Assembly (NCBI GenBank): GCA_022821235.1
Contig: JAJEEA010000433.1
Coordinates: 1-42,583, forward strand
Direction: 5' to 3'
DNA length: 42,583 nucleotides
DNA from: Vicinamibacteria bacterium
Lineage (GTDB): Bacteria; Acidobacteriota; Vicinamibacteria; Vicinamibacterales; UBA8438
Shown here: positions 32,101 through 39,529 of the stretch, in pieces
Layout of the letters: each line of letters opens with the position of its first letter
Position numbering within the stretch: position 1 is the stretch's first letter
The notes under the pieces: generated by a model
Told to the model about the DNA's origin: nothing
Databases searched by the model: none
The model's input: the letters and a program-made list of their open reading frames with translations, nothing else
Translations under genes and position numbers: made by a program

Positions 32101-35100
32101 TCGCTCTGAAGATCCGGTCAGGATCTTCACGTCGTGCAGGGAGATGGGCGTCTGGGATGAAGGCTGGGCCGCCTGGCGCAGGGCCGTGAGCTTCGCCGCC
32201 ATTCCGTCGCGGTCGTCGGCTGGAAGCTGGCCGCGACAGAAGGCGCTCTCGAGGCGCTTCTGAGTGCTCTGCAGCTCGGCGCGCAGAGCCCGGCGACGGT
32301 CGTCGATGCGCTCGCCGAGCGACGCGGTGCACGCATCGAGGTCTTCTTCGCCCTCGATGAAATCGAGAGCGAGACGCGCGCCGACGAGATCATCCCGTTC
32401 GAGCCTGGCGGCGAAGGCGGCACGCATATCGTTCGCGTGAGCCTCCGTGTTCTGCAGGCTATCGAGCAATTCGGCCACGTCCGTGGAGACGGCGTTGCGG
32501 TCGGTGTCGATCTTCAGGTCGGTGATGTACAGCAGGTCGCGGGAGAGAACGATGGCGGGAGCGATGGCGGATTCCGTGATTGCGGAATCGCCCCCGTCGA
32601 AGAGTTGAAGCAGGCCGTCGAGCGCCCGTCGCGCGGACCTGAGCGCGGCCGCGAACGACGTGGAGTCCGACGCAGGGCCGACGTCCGGAAGGGCCGCGAT
32701 GGCTCCGGGGGCGGTTCGCTCCACCTCCTGGCGGAGCGCATCGACCTGCTGCCTGACGAACCCGGCCGTTTCGGGCCGCGTGTCCATCAAGTGCAGCCAC
32801 TCGCGTGAGTACTCGACGGCGGGCTGAACGTCGTTCCAGATCTGTTTGAGTGCGCGGCCCACGATCGGATTGGGCTTGGGGCCCCTTCGATCGGCGCGTT
32901 GGACGATCTGGCTGAATGTCTTCTGGTCGCTGATCTCCCTGTAAATCGCCTCGACGTCGGGCCGGAGGGAGTTGTCGGAATCAGAGACGAGCCTCACCAG
33001 CTTCGCGAGCAGGCCGTCGCGGGCGAACAGGTCGCGCCACACTTTGGTCGCCCGGCCGTAGATGTTGCGCTTGGAATCGGCGCCGGCGCGCCATGCGCGA
33101 ACGCGCGCCTTGAGCGCATCGAATTGCTGCTGCCAAGTGCCGGTCTGGCTCGACCGGAACATGGAGGCGTGGATTCTGACGCCCAACAGGCGGTCGGCGT
33201 GTTCGGCGACGCGGGTGGCGATGTCGTACACGGGTTTCAAGCCGTCGGAGAGGCTCACCGCGCGGAGCAGTGACGGGGCGCCGGTGGTCGGCGCGAAGAG
33301 CGCCGGCCGCAGGGTGGCGCTGAACAGCAGCAGGCTGAGGGCGTCTCGTTCCGGTTGGCGCCGCTCGTCGCGCAACAACGCGGTGGGGTCTATGCGCTCG
33401 AGGATGGGGCGGATGTGTCGCAGCGCTTCGCTGTCGGGCGAGTGGACGTGCGGCGCCAGCATGGCTGCGGCGAGCAGGTCGGCCAGCATCGGCGGGACGG
33501 CGGCGTGCCCGTGCTCGGAGCACAGTCGGGCGATGTGGTAGGCGATGCCGGGGCGGCCGGCGCGGAGCGCGCGCCACAGACCTTCAGCCGCTGGAGTTTC
33601 TCGGCGGTGGGCGAGCGGCGGTGGATCGGAGGAGGCTGTCAAGAGTGGTTCGGGGGCTCGGACCGCATTCTCGTCGGGTTGGGTCGTGTCGTCCTGGCCG
33701 GGTTCGGTGGTGTCGTGCTGGTTGCCGTCGGTCGTGTCGTCCTGGTCGGGTTCGGTGGTGTCGTGCTGGTCGCCGCTGGTCGCGTCGTGCTGGTCGCCGT
33801 CGGTCGCGTCGTCCTGGTCGGGTTCGGTTGTGTCGTCCTGGTCGGGTTCGGTGGTCTCGGGTTCGTCGGCGCCGACAGTCTGGCTCCCGTCGGTGTCGGC
33901 TTCGTCGGCGTCGGTCGCCTCGGCGGTCGGTTTCGGGCCGGGCTCCGGGACCTCTCGTGGTTCAGGGGTCGTGCGGTCTTCGTCGAAGGGACGCCGCGGG
34001 TCGAAGACCTGATCGGCTGGCGCGACTGCCTGGAAGACGCGATCGCGCGCCCGCAGAATCTCCTCGGCCGCGCTACCGAGCAGTTGCTGGAGCTTCGCCT
34101 CCTGAACCTGCGCCTCGTCGAGATCCAGCGGGTCGTCCTCTTGCTCCGCGCGCTGCCTCGCTTCGTCGAGTCGGCGCTGGACATCGGCGCGGCGGTGCGT
34201 TGCCGTCCTCAATACGGCGAGGGACTCCGGAAGCTCGGCTTCGAGGCGGTCTACGTCCACCTGAAGAAGCCCCACGTCGAAATCGACCGGCGGCGGGTAC
34301 GACGGGTACGCCGACCGCCATTGCGCGGCGATCTGGTCGGTCCACCGCGCGATCGGCGAGTCGACGCCTTGGGCGAGCGCCGCCACGATGTCGTGGGCAC
34401 GCTGCAGGAGCTTCTCGGGTGCGGCTTGAGCGAGCGCCTCGGTGACCGCCTCGCGGAGGTCGGTCAGGATGCCCACGTGCCGTGACAGTTCGTTCATGTG
34501 CTCGGGGAACAGCTCGGGCTGAAGCGGATCCGCGCCGAGCGTACGTGCCGCTGCGGCTGCGGCCTCGCAGGTTTCGCGCCACTGGCGAAGTGTGTCTTCT
34601 TCTGCGGTTCGCGTGGCCTCGTCTTCGTTCTGCGAGTCGCGTTGGTCGTTCAGCAGCGTGGCGAACTGGTCAGCGAAGGCACCCGCGCGGTGTGCAGCCC
34701 ATTGCAGGAGTCGGAGGTCATCGAGGATGGTGGCCACCGCGAACACGGCGAGCAACGTCGGCTCACGGCGCTCGTCCGGCAGATCATCCCACTCGGCGAT
34801 GTCGTGTTGCAGCGCGGGCCATGCCGCCAGCGCCGGGCGCTGCCAGTCCGGTGCGTCGGCGACAGAGTCAACGACATCAGGAAAGTCGCGAAGCGCAGCC
34901 TCGACGCGGGCGATGTCGACTTCCCTTTCACGAAACTCGGCGTCATGGCGCTGCAGGGCGATGAACTCGAGTGACGGCAGCGGCTGGCCGCGCGACGCGG
35001 CCGGGGGCGCGGGGGCCAGCGCCTGCCGCCAGAGCTCGCGACGCGACTCCGGATTCTCGTAGTACGCCGTGATCGCCATGCGGCGTCGTTCTGCCCCGCG

Positions 35101-35271
35101 GGGCTTCCCGGGCACGCGCGGAACGGCGTCCTTGACGGCGTCGAACACGGCCTCCACGGCCTTGACGTTGGGAATCTCCAGAAACTTGCGCAGTCGCTGG
35201 AACCCGGGCTGGCCATCCAGGAACCGTTTCGGGAGGCCGCTCGGGAGCGGGGTCCTCTGCCTTGGGGTCAT
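29188..35271 (-). CDS. Giant P-loop ATPase (2027 aa) with acidic repeat linker
   Basis: I recognise only the ATPase part. Residues 1 to about 465 are helical; 472-536 hold eight acidic octapeptides (TTEPDQDD type); 540 to about 1330 are again mostly helical. An ORC/STAND-like module starts near 1345 (LFYGRRRERDTIMDQFG), with Walker A GGRQLGKT (1370-1377) and Walker B LLLLLDEAD (D1463, E1464). After it come winged-helix-like segments and a second degenerate P-loop-like region (GVGVICGCPAAGLDDVQEFL, then NFLRISGGWPVELDRF). The C-terminus reads IELVAGEIGVDPGLVRLRVD, a likely winged helix. No signal peptide or membrane segment is seen. It is followed, with a 4-bp overlap, by the R-N-x3-H protein. 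Its size and layout suggest a sensor or scaffold of a conflict system. ATG 35271 lacks a clear ribosome-binding site, so the start is provisional. Confidence 0.8.
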   Translation of the reverse strand: MTPRQRTPLPSGLPKRFLDGQPGFQRLRKFLEIPNVKAVEAVFDAVKDAVPRVPGKPRGAERRRMAITAYYENPESRRELWRQALAPAPPAASRGQPLPSLEFIALQRHDAEFREREVDIARVEAALRDFPDVVDSVADAPDWQRPALAAWPALQHDIAEWDDLPDERREPTLLAVFAVATILDDLRLLQWAAHRAGAFADQFATLLNDQRDSQNEDEATRTAEEDTLRQWRETCEAAAAAARTLGADPLQPELFPEHMNELSRHVGILTDLREAVTEALAQAAPEKLLQRAHDIVAALAQGVDSPIARWTDQIAAQWRSAYPSYPPPVDFDVGLLQVDVDRLEAELPESLAVLRTATHRRADVQRRLDEARQRAEQEDDPLDLDEAQVQEAKLQQLLGSAAEEILRARDRVFQAVAPADQVFDPRRPFDEDRTTPEPREVPEPGPKPTAEATDADEADTDGSQTVGADEPETTEPDQDDTTEPDQDDATDGDQHDATSGDQHDTTEPDQDDTTDGNQHDTTEPGQDDTTQPDENAVRAPEPLLTASSDPPPLAHRRETPAAEGLWRALRAGRPGIAYHIARLCSEHGHAAVPPMLADLLAAAMLAPHVHSPDSEALRHIRPILERIDPTALLRDERRQPERDALSLLLFSATLRPALFAPTTGAPSLLRAVSLSDGLKPVYDIATRVAEHADRLLGVRIHASMFRSSQTGTWQQQFDALKARVRAWRAGADSKRNIYGRATKVWRDLFARDGLLAKLVRLVSDSDNSLRPDVEAIYREISDQKTFSQIVQRADRRGPKPNPIVGRALKQIWNDVQPAVEYSREWLHLMDTRPETAGFVRQQVDALRQEVERTAPGAIAALPDVGPASDSTSFAAALRSARRALDGLLQLFDGGDSAITESAIAPAIVLSRDLLYITDLKIDTDRNAVSTDVAELLDSLQNTEAHANDMRAAFAARLERDDLVGARLALDFIEGEEDLDACTASLGERIDDRRRALRAELQSTQKRLESAFCRGQLPADDRDGMAAKLTALRQAAQPSSQTPISLHDVKILTGSSERLLEVDNAIEAAGHNSIETVRRRLRNVPDDRMDEAAKAVVEHTIGQGYVQTAHEQINRLERGESVEPPPPEDPEDPFSAFTLALGTIETARETTDPQTILRGARSRDRVAAVPFDELKEEDAQSAAGLLDAWYQMARKRSLDTTRLRDLLRSLGFSVRVIPQRSGSQATVTTEPIDDRAVCPSRQFGSEANGRYRVLLNWDASATDSIFRSIRNESRDPTIVLHFRCLGAQREEIRKRATREHRLFLVVDESLVLFLAGRPLNRLSALFRCTLPYSAAQPYATTPSLVPQELFYGRRRERDTIMDQFGACFIYGGRQLGKTALLRQVEKDFGSDDRVAKWIDLKVNDIDRAPDLWRVIQHALRPSRVVRRDHEIDPESPRQVDSLLRQIREWLDGRDAARRLLLLLDEADRFLLVDAENDFRVSARLKGLMDETNRRFKVVFAGLHNVLRTTRHANHPLAHLGEPICVGAMTSNGEWKEAQALVREPLQAVGCRFGRDDLSTRILAHTNYYPSLIQLYGAELTRRLRDSDRAFPYAVDDDAIDDAYGSRELRDAIRERFLLTLQLDQRYEVICYALAHELREGADLDQGLTRDRILEAAQFWWSDGFQLRDPEFDMLLQELEGLGVLRAIEPDRCRYTLRNPNILLLLGKQTDFENALARERTPEPPYAPASFRARYPKDSHSARRGPLTRQQESKLHRGGVGVICGCPAAGLDDVQEFLSQRIGRDEFSRIPPAANAAEFERQLGKLRSVRNSVTVRLIPPNLQWDAAWVRAATRVVERKAQGKRLWNRVAFIATPDQLWRLLTDAAAAESDMDGVDWFPLGPCDLTFLQRWLDDINATADKSEAENFLRISGGWPVELDRFGAKRAGKRWQTRIDELRREVEKNAAKRLRDEFGLTAQAETVLRGLAGADDPFDDESIELVAGEIGVDPGLVRLRVDWGERLGLLSSAGDASWRFNSLVKRLIEATPGR
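33664..33858 (-). repeat. Eight tandem 24-bp repeats inside the ATPase gene
   Basis: The in-frame units encode TTEPDQDD, TTEPDQDD, ATDGDQHD, ATSGDQHD, TTEPDQDD, TTDGNQHD, TTEPGQDD and TTQPDENA. The array makes a disordered acidic linker between the N-terminal and middle regions. It also opens a long antisense frame of hydrophobic repeats, which I consider spurious. Array length probably varies among strains. Confidence 0.85.
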
Positions 35272-35389
35272 GTCAGCATCCAGTCAAGCAAACGGGCACC
35301 GCATTCACGTCGCGAGCGAGGGCGGGATGCCGATGGTTGCTCGGACGCGACGGTCGACGGCCTTGGCGAACGGATGATAGCGCACGTGC

Positions 35390-35419
35390 TGTCAGAATCT
35401 GACACAGCGTCAGGATCTG
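35390..35419. promoter_or_regulatory. Operator-like palindrome TGTCAGAATCTGACA plus half copy
   Basis: TGTCAG-AAT-CTGACA (35390-35404) is a perfect inverted repeat, and a related GTCAGGATCTG follows at 35409-35419, 18 bp after the matching GTCAGAATCTG. They lie about 120 bp upstream of the giant ATPase start, in the 319-bp gap before it, where a promoter is expected (TATCAT on the minus strand is just downstream). A repressor or SOS-like regulator could bind here. Apart from this element the gap (35272-35590) shows nothing. Confidence 0.45.
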
Positions 35420-35590
35420 TGGCCGGTGGAAGGCCAGCGACCGGCGCGACGGCGGAATCGACCCCGCCGCGCGGGGAGTTGAGCTCGTTCGAGCGGCGAG
35501 CCGGCGACATGTGGCGCCTCTGGCGTCCTTCCGCGTGGTCTGGGTTCAGGAGCCCGCGCAATCGAGGCGGGGACCACCTGCGATCGCGAC

Positions 35591-35757
35591 ATGCACGCCG
35601 AGTACGATGCCTCGTTGGCGGATCTCCTCAACGCGTGCCGCCGCCACGATGGCGACCGGCTGGCGTCGCTTTCGGTCTACGGGTCGGCTGGGGTACGCTG
35701 CGGTTCGATTCGGACGTCGACTTCCGGAGACCGAAACCCGAAGGTCACAGGATGAGA
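35591..35757 (+). pseudogene. Minimal nucleotidyltransferase (MNT) remnant
   Basis: The frame from ATG 35591 reads MHAEYDASLADLLNACRRHD, then RLASLSVYGSA. The continuation GWGTLRFDSDVDF sits one base off in another frame. Joined, they give YGSA-GWGTLRFDSDVDF, the GS...DxD nucleotidyltransferase motif of MntA-like antitoxins. A deletion of one (or four) bases near 35692 broke the gene, and nothing of the remaining protein follows before the convergent PIN gene. MntA enzymes pair with HEPN toxins and silence them by AMPylation, so a remnant near a HEPN-motif gene is of interest, but they are not in one operon. Confidence 0.6.
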
Positions 35758-36155
35758 TCCGCGAACGCGGCGGGTGGGAGAACTGGTGGGCGTTGCGGTC
35801 TCCACTCGATCAGGTCGCGGTCGCCAGAGACGATGTACGCGGCTCGATGAACACGGGCAAGCGTGATCAGGTAGTCATCACCCGGATCACGGGTGTGAAG
35901 TGCAACCTCGCCGGGATCCGCCACCAGTTCCAGGGTGGCGGCAAGCCGGTCGACGAACAACCCTGCAACCGGAAGCTCGATCCAGCGGCGCAGCCGCGGA
36001 CGTTCTGTCAGGACGCCCCGAACCTCCGCCAGCAGCCTGGGACACGCTATCACCTCGAAGGAATCGCGTTCCAGCCATGCGTCTACGATGCGGCGTGACG
36101 GTCCTTGCCGAATGGCCGCCGATACGAATACGTTGGCGTCGATGACGACTCTCAC
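35745..36155 (-). CDS. PIN-family toxin component of a toxin-antitoxin pair
   Basis: The 136-aa product belongs to the PIN group annotated as putative toxin components (COG1569-like). The acidic residues are D6 (MRVVIDANVFVSA), E44 (LLAEVRGVL), D93/D94 (RDPGDDYLITLA) and D112 (VSGDRDLI). It should be a metal-dependent RNase. It begins 9 bp after a small helix-turn-helix gene on the same strand, which is likely its antitoxin. Length is standard and no frameshift is seen. Confidence 0.87.
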   Translation of the reverse strand: MRVVIDANVFVSAAIRQGPSRRIVDAWLERDSFEVIACPRLLAEVRGVLTERPRLRRWIELPVAGLFVDRLAATLELVADPGEVALHTRDPGDDYLITLARVHRAAYIVSGDRDLIEWRPQRPPVLPPAAFADLIL

Positions 36156-36164
36156 GCCGGCATC

Positions 36165-36482
36165 TCAACGCCCGACGTGCTGCCGTCGAAAGGCCCGTAC
36201 CTCTTCTACCGCCAGGTCGATGGCCTCGGTTTCGCCTAGCGGCGGCTCGTGCGTGTCGGCGTTGTCGGCGATCGCGGTGCGGGCGTCGCGGGTGAAAAAC
36301 TCCCGCGCGGCCTGTCGGGTCATGCCGAGCGCTGTGCCGATCTGTTCCCAGGTGGCCCCTGCCGCTCGGGCCGACGCAATTCGGTCGCGACACAACCGTT
36401 CGAGCTCGACCTCGCCGCGAGCCAGTTCGCGCAGCGCGTCGAGGGGAGCGGCGGGCAACGCATGCGCAACGATCAAGTCCAT
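36165..36482 (-). CDS. Small helix-turn-helix antitoxin for the PIN toxin
   Basis: The 105-aa protein from ATG 36482 (MDLIVAHALPAAPLDALREL) has one predicted HTH: LCRDRIASARAAGATWEQIG, then TALGMTRQAAREFFTRDA. The tail (ETEAIDLAVEEVRAFRRQHV) is acidic and helical and could bind the toxin. The gene lies 9 bp before the PIN gene on the same strand. I take it to be the antitoxin and autorepressor. The open frame reaches 36602 but without a better start. Confidence 0.78.
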   Translation of the reverse strand: MDLIVAHALPAAPLDALRELARGEVELERLCRDRIASARAAGATWEQIGTALGMTRQAAREFFTRDARTAIADNADTHEPPLGETEAIDLAVEEVRAFRRQHVGR

Positions 36483-36635
36483 CGCACCAGCGTAACATGA
36501 CGAACAGGGTCGGCGAGTAGAGGCCGGATACGGTCGTCGGCCCGTATCGGGGCGCGAGGGCAGCGCCCTGATTCTCACGGTGCGTCGATCGCCTTGGCGC
36601 ATCCGCGGCTCCCGACTGGTGCTCGGGAGCGGACG

Positions 36636-37815
36636 CTATACGAGCCCCCGGAGGAAAGGAATCGCCGGCTGCACGCGGATCCCGTCCGGGGTCCGGTAGT
36701 CGTCGGTTCCGGCAGCGCTGATCTGGGTCGCCGCGGCGTCCGGGAAGCGGGCGTGCAGGTACCGCAGCGCCTTGTCCACCGGGCGGTCGCTCCACTTCAC
36801 CTCGATCAGGTGGACCGGGATCTCGCGGTCGGTCACCACGAAGTCGACCTCGCGGCCGTCGACGTCCCGGAAGTACCGCAGGTCGAGGTCGCGCCCGCGG
36901 ACGTCCTGCTCGTGGTGCACCCACTTCAGCAGGTGCATAGCAACCAGGTTCTCGAAGCGGGCGGCGCGGTCGCGCACCTGGATCCAGTCGTAGTGGTAGT
37001 GCTTCTGCGCCTTCTTGACGGCGCGCAGCGGCGGCGCGCCGAACGGCTTGACGCGGACGATGGCGTAGAGCCGCTCGAGGATCTCCAGCCAGCGGCTGAC
37101 CGCGCCGTGGCTGACCTGCAGGTCCTCGCGCAGCGCGTTCACCGACAGCGGCGATCCCACGAGGTCGGTCAGCCGGACCGCGAGCAGCTCGATCGCGCTG
37201 ACGTCGGCGACCCCCTCGGGGTCGCGGATCTCCTCCTCGACCAGCCGCATCCGGTACTCGCGCGACCAGCGCCGGGCCGCTTCCAGCGAGTCTCCCATCC
37301 AGGGCTCGGGGAAGCCGCCGAGGTCGAGGAGCCGGCGCAGCCCGGCGGCGTCGTCGACGCCGAGCTCCGCGACCGACAGCGGGTGCAGGCGCAGCAGGTG
37401 GTAGCGCCCCCTGCAGGGAGTCGCCGCCGTAGCGGTAGTAGTCGAGCCGGCCGCTGCCGGTGACGAGGATGCGGGTCCCGTCCCGCCGGTCGTAGAGGCC
37501 CTTGAGGAAGCCGCGCCATCCGCGGAACTTGTGCAGCTCGTCGAAGGCGAGCATCGACGCGTCCGGCAGGCGGCCGCGCAGGATGGCGTCCCGGTGGTCG
37601 GGAATATCCCAGCTCAGGTAGCCCTCGGGGTCGGGGAGCAGGCCGCGCGCCAGGGTGGTCTTGCCCACCTGCCGCGGGCCGGACACGAACACCATCTTCC
37701 GTTCCAGGTCGGTCCGGATCCGGTCGACCAGATAGCGCTGGAGCAGTGCCGCTATCGAGGCGATGCTAGCATTTTCATATCCATGTGAAAAATCTTGCGA
37801 GAATTTTCGATCCAT
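36636..37815 (-). pseudogene. AAA ATPase with DUF4143 domain, frameshifted
   Basis: The N-terminal part (from ATG 37815) has Walker A GPRQVGKT (46-53), Walker B AFDEL (D92, E93) and ILVTGSGRLDYY as sensor region. The rest (YHLLRLHPLSVAELG, then a winged helix and the DUF4143 nuclease-like end VDGREVDFVVTDREIPVHLIEVKWSD) is in another frame. The break is a C5 run at 37407-37411 (G5 on the coding strand); four G would give QGRYHLLRLHP and restore a protein of about 390 aa, the normal family length. It could be an assembly error or a phase-variable tract. Such ATPases are common near toxin-antitoxin genes; their role is poorly known. The start overlaps a palindrome. Confidence 0.82.
37772..37791. 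promoter_or_regulatory. AT-rich palindrome 1 at the start of the DUF4143 ATPase
   Basis: TTTTCATATCCATGTGAAAA is a near-perfect 20-bp inverted repeat in an otherwise very GC-rich region. It lies just inside the 5' end of the ATPase reading frame. Together with palindrome 2 it forms a pair 32 bp apart (centre to centre), about three helical turns, as expected for two dimers on one DNA face. Confidence 0.5.
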
Positions 37816-37823
37816 GGAGAAAA
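37804..37823. promoter_or_regulatory. AT-rich palindrome 2, overlapping the ATPase start codon
   Basis: TTTTCGATCCATGGAGAAAA is the second 20-bp palindrome, and shares TTTTC...CCATG...GAAAA with the first. Its centre is the ATG of the ATPase frame (complement of 37813-37815), so binding here would block both transcription and ribosome access. If the true start is further downstream, both elements are in the leader or promoter. Confidence 0.5.
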
Positions 37824-37863
37824 TCTACGCTTCGACAGGCTCTCGATCGACCCGTGGAGGAGT

Positions 37864-37893
37864 GCCGGCGGTGGCCACGTGAACACCGCCGGC
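37864..37893. other. Perfect 10-bp hairpin in the divergent region
   Basis: GCCGGCGGTG (37864-37873) and CACCGCCGGC (37884-37893) form a perfect stem with a 10-base loop. The hairpin lies between the divergent ATPase and secreted-protein genes, about 40 bp from palindrome 2. It may be a terminator or attenuator for leftward or rightward transcripts; no U-tract is seen. Confidence 0.45.
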
Positions 37894-38056
37894 CCCGTCC
37901 ACGTCCAAGTGACCTGACGGCCGGAAGCGAGACGGCTCGGTTGGCCGGTCTCCTCCACCACCTTCCTCCACGTCCGGGGAGACTGGCGGTTGGAGCGCCC
38001 GGTGTCCAGTCGCGTGGCGAGTCGAGGGGTCGCCGTCGCGGATTTGGGTCTCACGA

Positions 38057-39177
38057 TTGGAAGGAGCTGTATGGGCGCAACCACCCGTGTGCACACACGA
38101 CTGGTTGGCGTTGTCGCTTCTCGTGACGCTCGGCGCCGGCGGGGTCGCCGCCGGACAGAACGCGCCGCGGCCGGCTTCGCCGTTCGAACCGATCGCGGCC
38201 GTCCTCGCTGCTTTCGAGCGTCACGCCATCGTCGCAGTCGGCGACCCGCACGGGAACGAGCAGGCCCACGAGTTTCGGCTCGCGCTGGTTCGCGATCCGC
38301 GATTCCCGGCGGCCGTCGACGACATCGTCGTGGAGTGGGGGAACGCGCTGTATCAGGACGTGATGGACCGCTTCGTCGACGGCGACGACGTGTCCGACGC
38401 CGAGCTGCGCCGGGTCTGGTGGAACACCACGCAGCCCGGACAGGGCAACGACCGGCCGATCACGGAGGCGTTCTTCCGGGCGGTGCGGGAGGTCAACGCG
38501 GCGCTTCCTCCCGAGGGCCGGCTCCGGGTCCTGCTCGGCGACCCCCCGATCGACTGGGACGCGGTCGAGACCCGGGCGGATCAACAGAGTTGCTCGAGCT
38601 TCGGGACACCTACCCGGCGTCGTTGATTCGCCGCGAGGTGATCGAGAAGGGAAGGCGCGCCCTCATCCTCTACGGCTCCATGCACCTGCAGCGGCGGAAC
38701 CTGTTCTCCAACTACGAGCTCGTCGACGACCCGAACCTGCACACGCTCGTCCAGCAGCTCGAGCGCGAGGGCGACACTCGCGTGTTCACCGTCTGGCCGA
38801 CGGTGGGGGGCGACCTGCAGCGGCTGCAGCCGGACGTGGCGTCATGGCGGGCCCCCGGCCTCGCGCCGGTGCGCGGCACCGTGCTCGGGGCGGCGGACTT
38901 CACCGCGTTCTCCCCGACGGAGGCGCCCCGCGCGACGATCCGGGACGGCCGCATCGTGCCGATTCCCCGCGACCAGTGGCGCTCGTTGCCCGCCGAGGAG
39001 CAGTTCGACGCCGTCCTGTATCTGGGGCCTCCGTCCCGCATGACGACATCGTGGCCGTCCCCTGCGCTCTGTCGGGACGCGGCCTACATGGAGATGAGGC
39101 GGGAACGCCTGTCGCTCGTGGGGATGCAGCGCGGGCTGGAGCAGTTGCAGCAGTACTGCGCCCGCGTGGCGCCGTAG
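38057..39177 (+). pseudogene. Secreted protein of unknown function, frameshifted
   Basis: The first frame begins with a hydrophobic leader (CTHDWLALSLLVTLGAGGVA, then AGQNAPRPAS) and reads AFERHAIVAVGDPHGNEQAHEFR, DIVVEWGNALYQDVMDRFVD and RLRVLLGDPPIDWDAVETRAD. The natural continuation TELLELRDTYPASLIRREVI, then EKGRRALILYGSMHLQRR is one base off, so one base is missing near 38582. Spans such as VGDPHGNEQ and YGSMHL recall a ChaN-like/TraB-like hydrolase or binding fold, but I cannot name a family. The start is uncertain: TTG 38057 and GTG 38087 fit the coding frame, while the best ribosome-binding site (AGGAG) precedes an ATG at 38071 in another frame, hinting at a second indel. Confidence 0.65.
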
Positions 39178-39236
39178 GCCGGTCGGTGGTGCGCCGGACG
39201 CTCCCGACGGCACCGGCAGGTCGCGTGCGGGCTCGA

Positions 39237-39503
39237 CTACTGGGTGGGCTGATCGGATTCCACGGCGAGTTCGACCACGCGCAGGCGATCGTCGATGCGG
39301 CGGATATCGGTGCGGGTTTCCGCGTGCTCGGCTCGAACCTCGGCGTTGAGATCATCGATCCGGGCGTTCACGTCGGCGAAGCGGGCGTTCATGTCGGTGC
39401 GGAGGTCATCGATCCGGGCGTTCGTCGAACAGGAGCCGCCGATGATGGCCAGCACGACGGTGGCGCCGATGCCGATGACGGTCAGGCGGTCGGCATTCGT
39501 CAC
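39237..39503 (-). CDS. Small membrane-anchored coiled-coil protein (88 aa)
   Basis: The product has one N-terminal hydrophobic segment (ADRLTVIGIGATVVLAIIGG) followed by a cysteine (SCST) and a long heptad coiled coil with internal repeats: NARIDDLRTDM, NARFADV, NARIDDLNAEV. The repeated NAR(I/F) heptads produce the local DNA direct repeats seen at 39350-39425. It probably trimerises or tetramerises at the inner membrane. The start is a GTG at 39503 with a weak upstream site. The role is unknown; similar small coiled-coil proteins are frequent near toxin-antitoxin genes, but that link is weak. Confidence 0.7.
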   Translation of the reverse strand: MTNADRLTVIGIGATVVLAIIGGSCSTNARIDDLRTDMNARFADVNARIDDLNAEVRAEHAETRTDIRRIDDRLRVVELAVESDQPTQ

Positions 39504-39529
39504 GATCCGAGCCTACTACACCGCGCCGC

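Noticed and set aside
33664-33858. Possible CRISPR array (regular 24-bp period)
   Set aside because: There are no unique spacers; the repeats are contiguous and in frame within a protein-coding gene.
33355-34485. A plus-strand frame with repeated GVVLVGFGG segments resembling a membrane or glycine-rich protein
   Set aside because: It is the antisense of the acidic 24-bp repeats in the giant ATPase gene, which has the better coding signs.
38071-38580. Frame starting at ATG 38071 with the best ribosome-binding site
   Set aside because: Its product is arginine-rich and lacks the hydrophobic leader seen in the neighbouring frame; kept only as a hint of a further indel.
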